A stretch of 49,130 nucleotides of DNA from Candidatus Fusicatenibacter merdavium. GTDB taxonomy: Bacteria > Bacillota > Clostridia > Lachnospirales > Lachnospiraceae. Both the position numbers and the translations under genes were made by a program. Shown here one piece after another: positions 28,758 through 40,070 of the stretch. The notes under the pieces are model-generated. The model ran no database searches, was not told the DNA's origin, and saw only the letters and a program-made list of their open reading frames with translations. The stretch covers positions 1 to 49,130 of the forward strand of contig DXEK01000015.1 of assembly GCA_019115005.1 (NCBI GenBank), given 5' to 3'. Numbering within the stretch: the stretch's first letter is position 1; the number at the start of each line of letters is the position of its first letter.

Positions 28758-28824
28758 AACAGCCCGAAACAGGAAAACCTCCGCGGCGATCTTTCACCGA
28801 TACCTTTCCCTGCTCCGGGCTGTT
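28758..28824 (-). terminator. Terminator-like hairpin downstream of leuD
   Basis: AACAGCCCG...CGGGCTGTT inverted repeat with adjacent T tract. Confidence 0.6.
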
Positions 28825-28851
28825 CTTTTTATTCTTCCGTATTTTTCCGAT

Positions 28852-29340
28852 TTACTGCTGGCTGTTGATGTAATTGATCAGGCCTTCCGCGCGGATGATC
28901 TTCTGCATAAACTCGGGGAATGCCTGCCCCTGATATTGGGTTCCTTTGGTGTGATCATAAATGATCCCTGTATCAAAATCCACTTCTACCTCATCGCCGG
29001 CTTCGATATCTTTCGCCGCCTCCGGACACTCGATGATCGGCAGTCCGATGTTGATCGCATTGCGGTAAAAGATACGGGCAAAGGTCTCTGCAATGACACA
29101 GGACACGCCGCATGCCTTAATCGCGATCGGCGCATGTTCTCTGGAGGAACCGCAGCCGAAGTTCTTGTTTGCGACGATCAGGTCGCCCTTCTGTACTTTG
29201 TTGACAAACTCTTTGTCGATATCTTCCATGCAATGGGTCGCCAGTTCCGCAGGATCTGAGGAATTCAGATAACGCGCGGGAATGATGACATCCGTGTCTA
29301 CATTATCTCCATATTTAAATACATTTCCCTGAACTTTCAT
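28852..29340 (-). CDS. leuD: 3-isopropylmalate dehydratase small subunit
   Basis: [44 protein letters not shown]. Confidence 0.95.
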   Translation of the reverse strand: MKVQGNVFKYGDNVDTDVIIPARYLNSSDPAELATHCMEDIDKEFVNKVQKGDLIVANKNFGCGSSREHAPIAIKACGVSCVIAETFARIFYRNAINIGLPIIECPEAAKDIEAGDEVEVDFDTGIIYDHTKGTQYQGQAFPEFMQKIIRAEGLINYINSQQ

Positions 29341-29353
29341 CTTCTCTTCCTCC

Positions 29354-30622
29354 TTATAATCCCAGTTCTTCCGGCGCGGAAATCTTTCCGGTCACAGCGC
29401 TGGCCGCAGCAACTGCCGGGCTCGCCAGATACACTTCCGATTTCACATGGCCCATACGCCCTACAAAGTTACGGTTCGTTGTGGAGATACATCTCTCACC
29501 CTCCGCAAGGATTCCCATATATCCGCCAAGACACGGACCGCAGGTCGGTGTGGAGACAACCGCACCCGCCTCGATAAAGATTTTCAGCAGGCCCTCCTCC
29601 AATGCCTGGAGATAGACCGCCTGTGTCGCAGGAATCACGATACAGCGAAGTCCTTTTTTCACCTTACGTCCTTTCAGGATCTCGGCCGCCTCTCTCAGAT
29701 CCTGGATCCTTCCGTTGGTACAGGAGCCGATCACCGCCTGATCTACCTTAACCTCCTTGGTGATCTCATCGATCGTCTTCGTATTCTCCGGAAGATGCGG
29801 GAATGCGATCGTCGGCCGCAGTTGTCCGAGATCCACAGTGATTTCGCGCTCATATACGGCATCCGGATCCGCCTCGAAGATCTTATACGGGCGTTTGGAA
29901 TGTTCTTCCATATACTCGATCGTCTTGTCATCCACCGGGAAGATCCCGTTCTTTCCGCCTGCCTCAATCGCCATATTGGCGATCGTGAAACGGTCATCCA
30001 TGGTCAGGTTCGCAACACCCTCACCGGTAAACTCCAGCGACTGATACAGAGCACCGTCCACACCGATCCTTCCGATGATATGCAGGATCACATCTTTTCC
30101 GCTGACCCATTTGGACGGTTTTCCGATCAGATTTACCTTGATCGCAGACGGAACCTTAAACCATGCTTTTCCTGTGACCATACCAGCCGCCATGTCTGTG
30201 CTTCCGACACCTGTGGAGAAAGCGCCCAGCGCTCCGTAAGTACAGGTGTGGGAGTCTGCACCGATGATCACATCGCCGGCAACCGTCAGACCCTTCTCCG
30301 GGAGCAGCGCATGTTCGATTCCCATCTCTCCTACGTCAAAATAATTGGTAATCTCATGACGACAGGCAAATTCACGGACACATTTGCAGTGTTCCGCAGA
30401 CTTGATATCCTTGTTCGGGATGAAATGATCCATAACCAACGCGATTTTATCCTTATCAAAAACCTCCTGCTGTTTGAATTTATCCATCTCATGGATCGCT
30501 ACAGGAGAGGTGATATCGTTGCCCAGCACCAGATCCAGCTTCGCTTCGATCAGCTGTCCTGCCTCCACCTTCTCCAGTCCGGCTGCCGCCGCAAGAATTT
30601 TCTGTGTCATAGTCATGCCCAT
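29354..30622 (-). CDS. leuC: 3-isopropylmalate dehydratase large subunit
   Basis: [52 protein letters not shown]; start at MGMTMTQ behind AAGGAGG rather than the longer ORF. Confidence 0.95.
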   Translation of the reverse strand: MGMTMTQKILAAAAGLEKVEAGQLIEAKLDLVLGNDITSPVAIHEMDKFKQQEVFDKDKIALVMDHFIPNKDIKSAEHCKCVREFACRHEITNYFDVGEMGIEHALLPEKGLTVAGDVIIGADSHTCTYGALGAFSTGVGSTDMAAGMVTGKAWFKVPSAIKVNLIGKPSKWVSGKDVILHIIGRIGVDGALYQSLEFTGEGVANLTMDDRFTIANMAIEAGGKNGIFPVDDKTIEYMEEHSKRPYKIFEADPDAVYEREITVDLGQLRPTIAFPHLPENTKTIDEITKEVKVDQAVIGSCTNGRIQDLREAAEILKGRKVKKGLRCIVIPATQAVYLQALEEGLLKIFIEAGAVVSTPTCGPCLGGYMGILAEGERCISTTNRNFVGRMGHVKSEVYLASPAVAAASAVTGKISAPEELGL

Positions 30623-30753
30623 AACCCAATGACCTCCTTCATTTATTTCTGTAACTGTTCCTGTCTCCGCCGTTACCGTTCCTCCTGCGAGCAGCTGTTC
30701 AACTGTCTGAACCGCTATCTGCATGGGAACCTGCGGAATCTTTGACTATTGCC

Positions 30754-30778
30754 ATTATAACACAGATTCTGCTATAAT
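30754..30778. promoter_or_regulatory. 25-bp imperfect dyad overlapping a putative leuC -10 element
   Basis: ATTATAACACAGATTCTGCTATAAT; minus strand reads TTATGA-N18-TATAAT. Confidence 0.45.
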
Positions 30779-30947
30779 CATAATATATATATAGAATATT
30801 TACAATAATTTACAGTTATATTTACAGGACTGATCACCATCAAGAGAACGTATCCCCGGCAGCTTTCCGCGCCTGTACATGATCTTATACCCAAACAGCA
30901 CAGTGACACACCGCAAAATACAGTCCGGTAAACGAAAGGAAAACCAT

Positions 30948-31850
30948 ATGAATCAGAATCTGTCACTTTATCAGATCTTTTATGTCACCGCCCGCCACGG
31001 AAACATCTCCCGGGCGGCAAAAGAACTCTTCATCAGTCAGCCTGCCATCAGCAAATCCATCCGTCGTCTGGAAGACGCCCTCCAGGTAACTCTGTTTACC
31101 CGCAGCACCCGCGGCGTCACACTGACCGAAGACGGAAAGATCCTCTTTGAGCAGGTACAGGAAGCCTTCCGCGCCCTTGACCTCGCGGAGCAGACCCTAC
31201 AACGCCGACACTCCCTGGGGATCGCCCAGCTGCGCATCGGCGTCAGCACCACCCTGTGCCGGTACATCCTGCTCCCCTATCTGCAGCAATTCGTCAAGGA
31301 GTACCCGCACGTAAAAGTGACCATCCACTGTCAGTCTTCCTATCAGACCATGGCCCTGTTGGAAAACCGCCAGATCGACCTCGGCCTGATCGGGCGCCCC
31401 TCCGGAAAACTCAACTGTCACTACCAGCCTCTCCAGAGCATCCAGGACACCTTCGTCTGCACCCATGCCTACCTGGAAAACCTTCAGATCCGCGAAGGCA
31501 GCGGCAGTCTGACAGAAACCCTAAAGGCCAACGCCATCTTCATGCTGCCCGACGACGCGAACATCACCCGCCAGCACATCGACGCCGCCCTGAAAGAACA
31601 CGGGATCGAACTGAACACGTTCCTGGAAGTCAGTACCATGGACATGCTCATCGAATTCTCCAAGATCGGCCTCGGGATCGCCTGTGTCATCCGAGAATTC
31701 GTTCAGAAGGAACTGGAGACCGGTCTCCTGACCGAGATCACCCTGGGCCCGCAGATCCCCGCCCGGGAAATTGGCTTTATCTGCCGCAAACCCGAGCAGG
31801 ACCTCCCGCCCATCCACACCTTCCTCCGGATGTTTCCAAAACGCCCCTGA
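30948..31850 (+). CDS. LysR-family transcriptional regulator, divergent from leuCD
   Basis: LYQIFYVTARHGNISRAAKELFISQPAISKSIRRLEDALQVTLFTRSTRGVTLTEDG HTH. Confidence 0.92.
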   Translation: MNQNLSLYQIFYVTARHGNISRAAKELFISQPAISKSIRRLEDALQVTLFTRSTRGVTLTEDGKILFEQVQEAFRALDLAEQTLQRRHSLGIAQLRIGVSTTLCRYILLPYLQQFVKEYPHVKVTIHCQSSYQTMALLENRQIDLGLIGRPSGKLNCHYQPLQSIQDTFVCTHAYLENLQIREGSGSLTETLKANAIFMLPDDANITRQHIDAALKEHGIELNTFLEVSTMDMLIEFSKIGLGIACVIREFVQKELETGLLTEITLGPQIPAREIGFICRKPEQDLPPIHTFLRMFPKRP

Positions 31851-31981
31851 TCACGCCCTGCTCCCTTCAGTATTCTTCCGTTCCTACCAACAAACGGCAC
31901 ACGTGCCAGCAGCGCGCGTCCGGCGCTGACCGCAGCGAAGACCTGCCCATGTGAGCACGGCAGCCGCTTGCCGGGTATATC

Positions 31982-32024
31982 AAAAAGGCCTCTGTACACC
32001 GCCGGCAGCGGCACACAGAGACCT
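31982..32024 (-). terminator. Intrinsic terminator of ilvC
   Basis: AGGTCTCTGTGTGCCGCTGCCGGCGGTGTACAGAGGCCTTTTT on minus strand. Confidence 0.75.
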
Positions 32025-32045
32025 TCCAATCAAATAATTTTTCTA

Positions 32046-33080
<1,035 letters not shown>

Positions 33081-33307
33081 TTAGATAAAATTATATTGTC
33101 AGGGGCACCGGAACATGTCCTCAGACAACCTCGTCAAGATCGTTCTGAAACCACGCTCCTTTATGTAATAATGCCTCCAGCAAACGATGTAAAACAATGA
33201 TGCCGTCCACCCTCCGGCAGCCACCCGGATTTCCGGACAGCCGCACAATATCTGCGGTCGATTACTGTCTGACGGTAAAGCATCCGAAACAATCCGCAAA
33301 CCGGCTT

Positions 33308-33808
33308 TTACAGATACCGTACATCGTGGGTTCCACGGGAAAGTCCGGTAATTCCTGTGCGGGCCAGTTCCAGGATCTCATAATCCTCCAGCAGTTCCAT
33401 AAAGCCTGACAGCTTTGATTTGGAACCGGTCAGTTCAATGATCAGGCTCTCTGTGCCGACGTCCACGATCTTTGCGCGGAATACATCGGAGATCATGATC
33501 AGATCGCGGCGTTTTTCTTTGTCCGCGCGGACCTTGATCAGCAAAAGCTCTCTGTGAACGCTTTCATTGGGTTTCAGAACCTTAATATCAATGACATCCA
33601 CAAGCTTCTCCAACTGTTTCGTGATCTGTTCAAGAATCAGATCGTCGCCGTGACAGACAACGGTCATACGCGAATAGGCCGGATCTGCCGTCGTTCCCAC
33701 CGTAAGGCTGTCAATATTATAGCCTCTCCGGCTGAACATACCGGCTACACGGCTCAGCACGCCGGCTGTATTATCAACCAATAAAGATAAAATTCTCTGC
33801 TGTTCCAT
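33308..33808 (-). CDS. ilvN: Acetolactate synthase small subunit
   Basis: LSLLVDNTAGVLSRVAGMFSRRGYNIDSLTVG; ELTGSKSKLSGFMELL. Confidence 0.93.
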   Translation of the reverse strand: MEQQRILSLLVDNTAGVLSRVAGMFSRRGYNIDSLTVGTTADPAYSRMTVVCHGDDLILEQITKQLEKLVDVIDIKVLKPNESVHRELLLIKVRADKEKRRDLIMISDVFRAKIVDVGTESLIIELTGSKSKLSGFMELLEDYEILELARTGITGLSRGTHDVRYL

Positions 33809-33843
33809 CTGTCGAACCTACTTTCCTAAGTAATGTAAAACAT

Positions 33844-33871
33844 ATAGCAGTTCAGCCAGCTGAACTGTTAT
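33844..33871. repeat. Dispersed palindrome copy
   Basis: ATAGCAGTTCAGCCAGCTGAACTGTTAT. Confidence 0.7.
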
Positions 33872-34045
33872 GAAAACATCTTATGCATTATATTAGCAAC
33901 TTCACTCTTCTTTGTCAATGAAAAATGCAAAGGAAATACAATCTCCGACAGAAAATATTCGGCTCCGTCAGGGATTTTATCCTAATTTATACTGATTTTT
34001 CCACCTTTTTTCCTTTGCACGGAGCCATTGGCACCGTCATTTTCT

Positions 34046-35797
34046 TTAACTTTCTCCGCAGATCCCGTCTTCTCCGGGCATTTTCCACCCATGGTGATCC
34101 GTATGGAGAAGATGATGCGCCTTTTCAGAAAGCGGTTTTCCCAAGTAGTTCCGGTAACATTCCCGGATGGAAGGATTTTCATGGGAAAATCTCAGCGGAT
34201 TTTTCTGATCCAGCTGATAGAGCACCTGTCCTCTCACATCCGCCAGTTCCACTCCGTCATGGATCGGCTGTCCGCCGCCTCCGGCACATCCGCCCGGACA
34301 GGCCATAACTTCCACAAAATCATAGGAAACCTCGCCTTTTCGAACCGCCTCAACCAGCTTTCTCGCGTTGCCAAGTCCATGTGCCACAGCCACATGCAGC
34401 GTTCTCCCTGCCAGCTCGAAAGACGCCTCTTTCCAGCCCTCCATGCCGCGAACCGCAGCAAAAGCATCCGGATCAGGATTTTTTCCTGTGGCAAGCCAGC
34501 TGGCCGTGCGCAGCGCAGCTTCCATAACTCCGCCGGTTGCTCCGAAGATCACCCCTGCACCGGACGCCGTTCCCAGAGGCTGGTCAAATTCTTCTTCCGG
34601 AAGCAGTTCCGGCAAAATCTGCTCTGCCCGGAACAACCGGTCCACCTCTCTGGTAGTCAGCACCACGTCCACATCCTGACCGGCGCCCGCGTCATTCATC
34701 GTCGGATATGCACACTCCTGTTTTTTCGCCAGACACGGCATGATCGAAACGCTGAAGATCAACGAGGGATCCACACTCATCAGCTCTGCATAATAACTCT
34801 TTGCGATCGCACCGAACATCTGCTGCGGCGATTTCGCGCTGGAAAGCTGGTCTGTCATATCAGGATACTGCGATTTCAGGAAACGCACCCAGCCGGGACA
34901 GCAGGATGTGAACATCGGCAATTTCTGATTCTTTTCATCCGAAAGTCTCTCCAGAAATTCGCTGCCCTCCTCCATGATCGTAAGATCCGCGGAGAAATCC
35001 GTGTCGAAAATATAGTCAAACCCGATCCTGCGCAGTCCGGCCACTAACCGTTTTACCGTGGCTTTTTCCCTGGACATACCGAGCCCTTCGCCCCAGGCCG
35101 CACGCACAGACGGAGCGATCTGTACGACCGTGATCTTTCTTTCATCCGCCAGTGCATCCAGCACTTTATCGACATCGTCCCGTTCATGTAGCGCTCCCAC
35201 CGGACAGTGGGTCACACACTGACCGCAGAGAGAGCAATCCGCCTCGGAAATTTTCCTGTTTCCGGAAACATCCACCGTCGTACGGGAACCGGTGTTGGCC
35301 ACATCCCAGACATGGAGATCCTGGATCTTATCACAGACCTGTACGCAGCGCATACATTTGATACATTTGGCTGCGTTTCTCTGAAGCGGGAAGCCTTTTT
35401 CCCAGTTGTTTTCCGGGAGTTCCTTTTCAAAGGGGAGTTCCAGGATTCCCAGATCATTCGCCAGACGCTGCAGGGAGCAGTTCCCGCTGCGGATACAGAC
35501 GGCGCAGTTGCTGTCATGCTGAGACAAAAGCAATTCCACATTGGTTCTTCTTGCCGTCATCGCCTTGGGGCTGTTCGTGTAAATCACCATTCCATCCTGC
35601 ACCCGATTGTTGCAGGCCGTGACCAGCTTCGCGTATCCTTCTACCTCCACCGCGCAGACACGGCAGGCGCCGATTTCATTGAGGTCTTTCAGATAACATA
35701 ACGTCGGGATCCGGATCCCTGCGGATGCAGCAGCCTGAAGAATCGTATTGTTTTCTTGTGTCTCGATCTTTTGTCCGTTGATCGTAATCTTTACCAT
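34046..35797 (-). CDS. [FeFe]-hydrogenase catalytic subunit (group A, HndD-like)
   Basis: N-terminal 2Fe-2S domain, ferredoxin clusters, H-cluster motifs FTSCCPGWVRF, MPCLAKKQEC, EVMACPGGCAGGGGQP. Confidence 0.93.
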   Translation of the reverse strand: MVKITINGQKIETQENNTILQAAASAGIRIPTLCYLKDLNEIGACRVCAVEVEGYAKLVTACNNRVQDGMVIYTNSPKAMTARRTNVELLLSQHDSNCAVCIRSGNCSLQRLANDLGILELPFEKELPENNWEKGFPLQRNAAKCIKCMRCVQVCDKIQDLHVWDVANTGSRTTVDVSGNRKISEADCSLCGQCVTHCPVGALHERDDVDKVLDALADERKITVVQIAPSVRAAWGEGLGMSREKATVKRLVAGLRRIGFDYIFDTDFSADLTIMEEGSEFLERLSDEKNQKLPMFTSCCPGWVRFLKSQYPDMTDQLSSAKSPQQMFGAIAKSYYAELMSVDPSLIFSVSIMPCLAKKQECAYPTMNDAGAGQDVDVVLTTREVDRLFRAEQILPELLPEEEFDQPLGTASGAGVIFGATGGVMEAALRTASWLATGKNPDPDAFAAVRGMEGWKEASFELAGRTLHVAVAHGLGNARKLVEAVRKGEVSYDFVEVMACPGGCAGGGGQPIHDGVELADVRGQVLYQLDQKNPLRFSHENPSIRECYRNYLGKPLSEKAHHLLHTDHHGWKMPGEDGICGES

Positions 35798-37626
35798 CGT
35801 TCCACTCTGCCTCCTTTAAAAATTCCGAATCCGAAATGATCACAGCGCAGGCAGCGCCCTGCCTCCTGCTGCGCCTCCTCCAGCGTCATCGGACACTCCA
35901 TAAGATCAAAGTCTTTGACTCGCTCTGCGGCGCTCCGCTCTTTCATATTGATTCTTCCACATCCCGGCCGGTCGTCCAGACGTACCTTTGGGATCTCTAC
36001 ATCCACAGAGATCACATGGTGACCGCCCAGATATTCGTCGATGTTTGCCGCTGCCACCTTGCCGGCTGCAATCGCACGGATCACAGTCGCCGGACCGGTG
36101 ACACAGTCTCCGCCGGCAAAAACACCTTCGCTGTCGCGGACTCCGCTCCAGTCCATTGCCTCGATCGCACCGCCGCGCCGGATGGGAATCCCATACTTTT
36201 CAAACTCACGGCTCTCAATTCCCTGGCCGATCGCAACCAGTACCAGATCACAGGGCAGACGGACCGGATCCACCGAAGCACTGTACGGCGCCGGACGGCC
36301 CCGGGAAATCCGTCCGATCACCTGGGGCTGCGCCCAGAGAGCGCTGACTTTTCCCTGTTTATCTTTTTCGATTTTCAGAGGAGCATGGAGTTCCAGGAGT
36401 TCACAGCCTTCCTCCAGCGCTCCGTCCACCTCTTCCGGAAGCGCGGTCATGTCAGACTTCCTGCGGCGGTATACGATCTGTACACGTTCCGCACCCAGAC
36501 GGATCGCCGAGCGCGCCACGTCCATCGCCACGTTTCCGCCGCCGATCACCGTGATCCGTTTTCCTGTGTAATCAGGCATCTCTCCATCTCCGATCCCGCG
36601 CAGCATCTCCACCGCCGAGACAACGCCCTCAGCTTCCTCTCCTTCGATTCCGATTTTTCTGTCGATATGCGCGCCGATCGCAAGATAAACCGCATCATAC
36701 TTTTCACGGATCTCGGCGATCGAAGGATTTTCGCCGACACAGGTCTCCGTATGTACTTCGATGTTCAGACTGAGGATCTGACGGATCTCGCGGTCCAGGG
36801 CTTCCCTCGGAAGACGGTAGTTGGGAATTCCATACCGCAGCATACCGCCCAGCCGTTTCCTCTGCTCAAAAATCGTCACATGGTGTCCCATCAGCGCCAG
36901 ATAATACGCCGCGCTGAGACCGCCAGGGCCTCCGCCGATCACAGCCACACGTTTTCCTGTCGCAGGCGCCGGTTCCGGAACAGGAACCTCCCCTGCATGC
37001 TCCACGGCAAATCTCTTCAGACCGCGGATATTGATCGGATCGTCCATCAGTGTTCTGCGACACCTGGTCTCACAGGGATGTTCGCAGATCAATCCACAGA
37101 CACAGGGAAGAGGATTGTCTTTTCGGATCAGGCGGACCGCATCCGCGTATCTTCCCGCTTTGACAAGCGCCACATATCCCGGAATATCCACACCTGCCGG
37201 ACACTGGGATACACAGGGAACCGGCTGATCCAGAGACATGGAGCAGCGGCCGGTTTTGACATGCTGTTCAAAATCTCCCCGGAAACCGCGGACCGCTTTC
37301 AGGACCATGCGGGCCGCCTCATAACCGATCGCACAGTCGGCGGAATCAAAAATAGTCTGGGCGGTCTTCTCGATCACCTGAATCGTATCCATATCCGCTT
37401 TATGATCCAGCACAGAATCTATCAATTTTTCCAGCTGACCAAGTCCCACCCTGCACGGGACACATTTTCCGCAGGACTGCGCATGGCACATCTTCAGAAA
37501 AGAACTGGCCAGATCCACCGGGCAGAGTCCCGGAGGGCTGGCAGTGATTCTTCGCTCCAGGTCTTTGTACAGACCTTCTATCGTTGTCTGAGCCTGATTT
37601 TCCGTAATGATACTTAATCTGCTCAT
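35791..37626 (-). CDS. NuoF C-terminal Fe-S domain / GltD-like FAD-NAD(P) oxidoreductase fusion (hydrogenase partner)
   Basis: CHAQSCGKCVPCRVGLGQLEKL (NuoF-like), CVSQCPAGVDIPGYV...CEHPCETRCRR, GGGPGGLSAAYYLALMGHHVTIFEQ, GGGNVAMDVARSAIRLGA. Confidence 0.88.
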   Translation of the reverse strand: MSRLSIITENQAQTTIEGLYKDLERRITASPPGLCPVDLASSFLKMCHAQSCGKCVPCRVGLGQLEKLIDSVLDHKADMDTIQVIEKTAQTIFDSADCAIGYEAARMVLKAVRGFRGDFEQHVKTGRCSMSLDQPVPCVSQCPAGVDIPGYVALVKAGRYADAVRLIRKDNPLPCVCGLICEHPCETRCRRTLMDDPINIRGLKRFAVEHAGEVPVPEPAPATGKRVAVIGGGPGGLSAAYYLALMGHHVTIFEQRKRLGGMLRYGIPNYRLPREALDREIRQILSLNIEVHTETCVGENPSIAEIREKYDAVYLAIGAHIDRKIGIEGEEAEGVVSAVEMLRGIGDGEMPDYTGKRITVIGGGNVAMDVARSAIRLGAERVQIVYRRRKSDMTALPEEVDGALEEGCELLELHAPLKIEKDKQGKVSALWAQPQVIGRISRGRPAPYSASVDPVRLPCDLVLVAIGQGIESREFEKYGIPIRRGGAIEAMDWSGVRDSEGVFAGGDCVTGPATVIRAIAAGKVAAANIDEYLGGHHVISVDVEIPKVRLDDRPGCGRINMKERSAAERVKDFDLMECPMTLEEAQQEAGRCLRCDHFGFGIFKGGRVERW

Positions 37627-37729
37627 AGTTACGCTGCGCCTCCTTTTTCCAATTATTTTTTCTGTTTCTCCATTATATCAGTTCTTTCTGACAAATTGCA
37701 AGAAAAGACAGTCGATCTCACATTTTACC

Positions 37730-37757
37730 GATAACAGTTCAGCCAGCGGAACTGTTA
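37730..37757. repeat. Dispersed palindrome copy
   Basis: GATAACAGTTCAGCCAGCGGAACTGTTAC. Confidence 0.65.
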
Positions 37758-37807
37758 CTTTTACTGTCTATATCGCAGAATACAGGAAGGGTCTTGCCAA
37801 ACAAAAT

Positions 37808-38365
37808 TCATCTCTCAATTTCACGGATCATTGAATATTCATTGAGTAACGTTCCGTCTTTCAATCGAATAGCATTCGGCTTCACCCCTGTTATCCTAAA
37901 ACCCATTTTTTCATATAATGCCCGAGCACGGCTATTCCCTTCCGTGAATTCCAGTTCCAGTTGCATTATATTTGGATTTTCTTCTGCGATACGAATTAAC
38001 TCCTCAAAAAATCTTGTTCCGATTCCCTGGTTCCAGAATTCACGCAGCAATGCAACACCAACCGTCGCACGATGTCTGATTTTTATTTTGTCACTCCATG
38101 TGATCTGGCAATTTCCCGCAACCTTTCCATCGACCAGACACACGAGCATTGCCTCATTATCTGCCTAATTCATCCTGTCAAATAAAGCTTTTTCTCTTTC
38201 AACAGTATGTTTCCTGCACTCCTCAGGATAAGGCAGAATAAAATCAGTGTCGCCAGCTGCAATATACAGATAATCTAACATACCTTGAACATCCTCATCT
38301 TTTGGACTACGGATCAAAGCATTCCTTCCATCTTTCAATTTATATTTAATATCTTGAATTATCAT
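37808..38365 (-). pseudogene. GNAT acetyltransferase interrupted by a single in-frame TAG
   Basis: ...EKALFDRMN-TAG-ADNEAMLVCLVDGKVAGNCQI... same reading frame on both sides; stop at 38165-38167. Confidence 0.8.
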
Positions 38366-38497
38366 AATTTTCTCCTAAAATTTCAATTATCCCACATTCC
38401 GTCGAAAAAATGATGCCAGGGACAAAATACCTTTTAACTACAACATCATAGGACAGCTGTATTGCCACGACAGACGGCGATAAAAATCAGAGTAACA

Positions 38498-38542
38498 GAA
38501 AAAGGACTTCCACACAGCTGGCTGTATGGAAATCCCTTTTTC
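38498..38542 (-). terminator. Intrinsic terminator downstream of oadG-like gene
   Basis: GAAAAAGGGATTTCCATACAGCCAGCTGTGTGGAAGTCCTTTTTC hairpin. Confidence 0.75.
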
Positions 38543-38577
38543 ACTTCTTATCATCATGCCAAACACAAAAGACAAGC

Positions 38578-38700
38578 TTATTTTTTACCAATCTTACCCA
38601 TGATAAAAACACAGAGCATAATGATCAGGATGGTCACAAAAATTCCGACCATGCCCATCCACATAATATTCAGCGACGACAGCACAGTTGCCATATCCAT
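38578..38700 (-). CDS. OadG-like small transporter subunit, 40 aa
   Basis: MDMATVLSSLNIMWMGMVGIFVTILIIMLCVFIMGKIGKK with GGAGG RBS; adjacent to the decarboxylase beta subunit; not in the supplied ORF track. Confidence 0.75.
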   Translation of the reverse strand: MDMATVLSSLNIMWMGMVGIFVTILIIMLCVFIMGKIGKK

Positions 38701-38721
38701 GATTCGTACCTCCTTACAGCC

Positions 38722-39858
38722 TCACAGCATATTAGTTACCAGGTTAATAACCATACCGCCCGCGATAACAGATGCGATCTGACCGGACACGTTAGCACCT
38801 GCAGCATGCATCAGAATAACGTTAGTCGGATCTTCCTGCATTGCGATTTTCTGTACTACACGGGAAGACATCGGGAAGGCAGAGATTCCTGCACCGCCGA
38901 TCATCGGATTCACTTTTTTCTTCAGGAACAGGTTGACGATCTTCGCAAATACGACACCGCCGATGGTATCCATAACGAAAGCGAACAGACCGATGACCAT
39001 GATCATAATAGTCTGTACTGTAACGAAGTTCTCCGCCTGCATACTGAAGGAGATCGTGATGCCCAGAAGCAGTGTGATCAGGTTTGCCAGATTATTCTGT
39101 GCCGTGTCGGACATCGTTCCGAGTACGCCGCACTCACGGATCAGGTTACCGAACATCAGGAAGCCGACCAGCGCAACAGATGTCGGAGCAACCAGACCTA
39201 CGATGATCGTAACAACGATCGGGAACGCGATACGCATCTGACGGCTGACGCTCTTCGGATTGTACTCCATATGGATCCGACGTTCTTTCTTTGTGGTGAC
39301 CAGCTTGATTGCTGCCGGCTGAATGATCGGAACCAGCGCCATATAGGAATAGGCGGCTACCGCGATCGGACCAATGTAATTGGAATTCAGGACCTGAGAT
39401 ACCAGAATGGAAGTCGGGCCGTCGGCCGCACCGATGATACCGATGGAAGCCGCATCCTTCAGGTCAAAGCCAAGCAGCGCTGCCAGCAGAATCGCCGCAA
39501 AGATACCGAACTGCGCACCTGCGCCGAACAGAAACATTACCGGGTTGGAAAGCAGAGGACCGAAATCGATCATCGCTCCGATTCCGATAAACAGCAGGAC
39601 CGGCATCGCCTCCGATGCATTGATTCCAACATCGAACAGCCATGTGACGATACCGTGGGATTCGATTCCTCCCTCAAGCACCTGATCCAGAACGCCGGAC
39701 ATCGGCAGATTCACCAGGATTGCACCGAAACCCATAGGCAACAGCAGAGACGGCTCATACTCTTTCTTGATTGCGAGCCAGATCAGCACAACTCCGACCA
39801 CATACATGACAACCTGCTGCCACGTCAGAGCCATTATGCCTTCAATCAAAAACTCCAT
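38722..39858 (-). CDS. Sodium ion-translocating decarboxylase subunit beta
   Basis: FIGIGAMIDFGPLLSNP, LGFDLKDAASIGIIGAADGPTSILVS, NPMIGGAGISAFPMSSRVVQKIA. Confidence 0.93.
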   Translation of the reverse strand: MEFLIEGIMALTWQQVVMYVVGVVLIWLAIKKEYEPSLLLPMGFGAILVNLPMSGVLDQVLEGGIESHGIVTWLFDVGINASEAMPVLLFIGIGAMIDFGPLLSNPVMFLFGAGAQFGIFAAILLAALLGFDLKDAASIGIIGAADGPTSILVSQVLNSNYIGPIAVAAYSYMALVPIIQPAAIKLVTTKKERRIHMEYNPKSVSRQMRIAFPIVVTIIVGLVAPTSVALVGFLMFGNLIRECGVLGTMSDTAQNNLANLITLLLGITISFSMQAENFVTVQTIMIMVIGLFAFVMDTIGGVVFAKIVNLFLKKKVNPMIGGAGISAFPMSSRVVQKIAMQEDPTNVILMHAAGANVSGQIASVIAGGMVINLVTNML

Positions 39859-39941
39859 ATACTTTACTCCTTCTCTCTGAGATTTTAAAAGAATCGCAGC
39901 TGCCAGCGTTCTCTTTCAATCCCTTTCACACCGACTTACGT

Positions 39942-40070
39942 TCCGCAGAAAATATCTCTGTCAGAGACGGCCCGTCCACAATAACATCCTGTTACTGAAA
40001 AACGAGACTTTTATGCAGCGGCTTTTTATCGAACTGCAGTAAAAGTCTCGCTGTTTCAATTTTCTGCGGA
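39942..40070 (-). repeat. Branched inverted-repeat leader upstream of the decarboxylase beta gene
   Basis: Perfect 12-bp outer stem TCCGCAGAAAAT/ATTTTCTGCGGA enclosing several hairpins including CGAGACTTTTA/TAAAAGTCTCG. Confidence 0.65.

Noticed and set aside
30623-30724. N-terminal extension of LeuC in the ORF track
   Set aside because: The canonical LeuC start MGMTMTQKI has a strong AAGGAGG RBS, and the extension has no LeuC homology
38165-38167. Pyrrolysine or other recoding at the in-frame TAG of the GNAT gene
   Set aside because: GNAT enzymes are not known recoded proteins and there is no recoding context; a nonsense mutation is simpler
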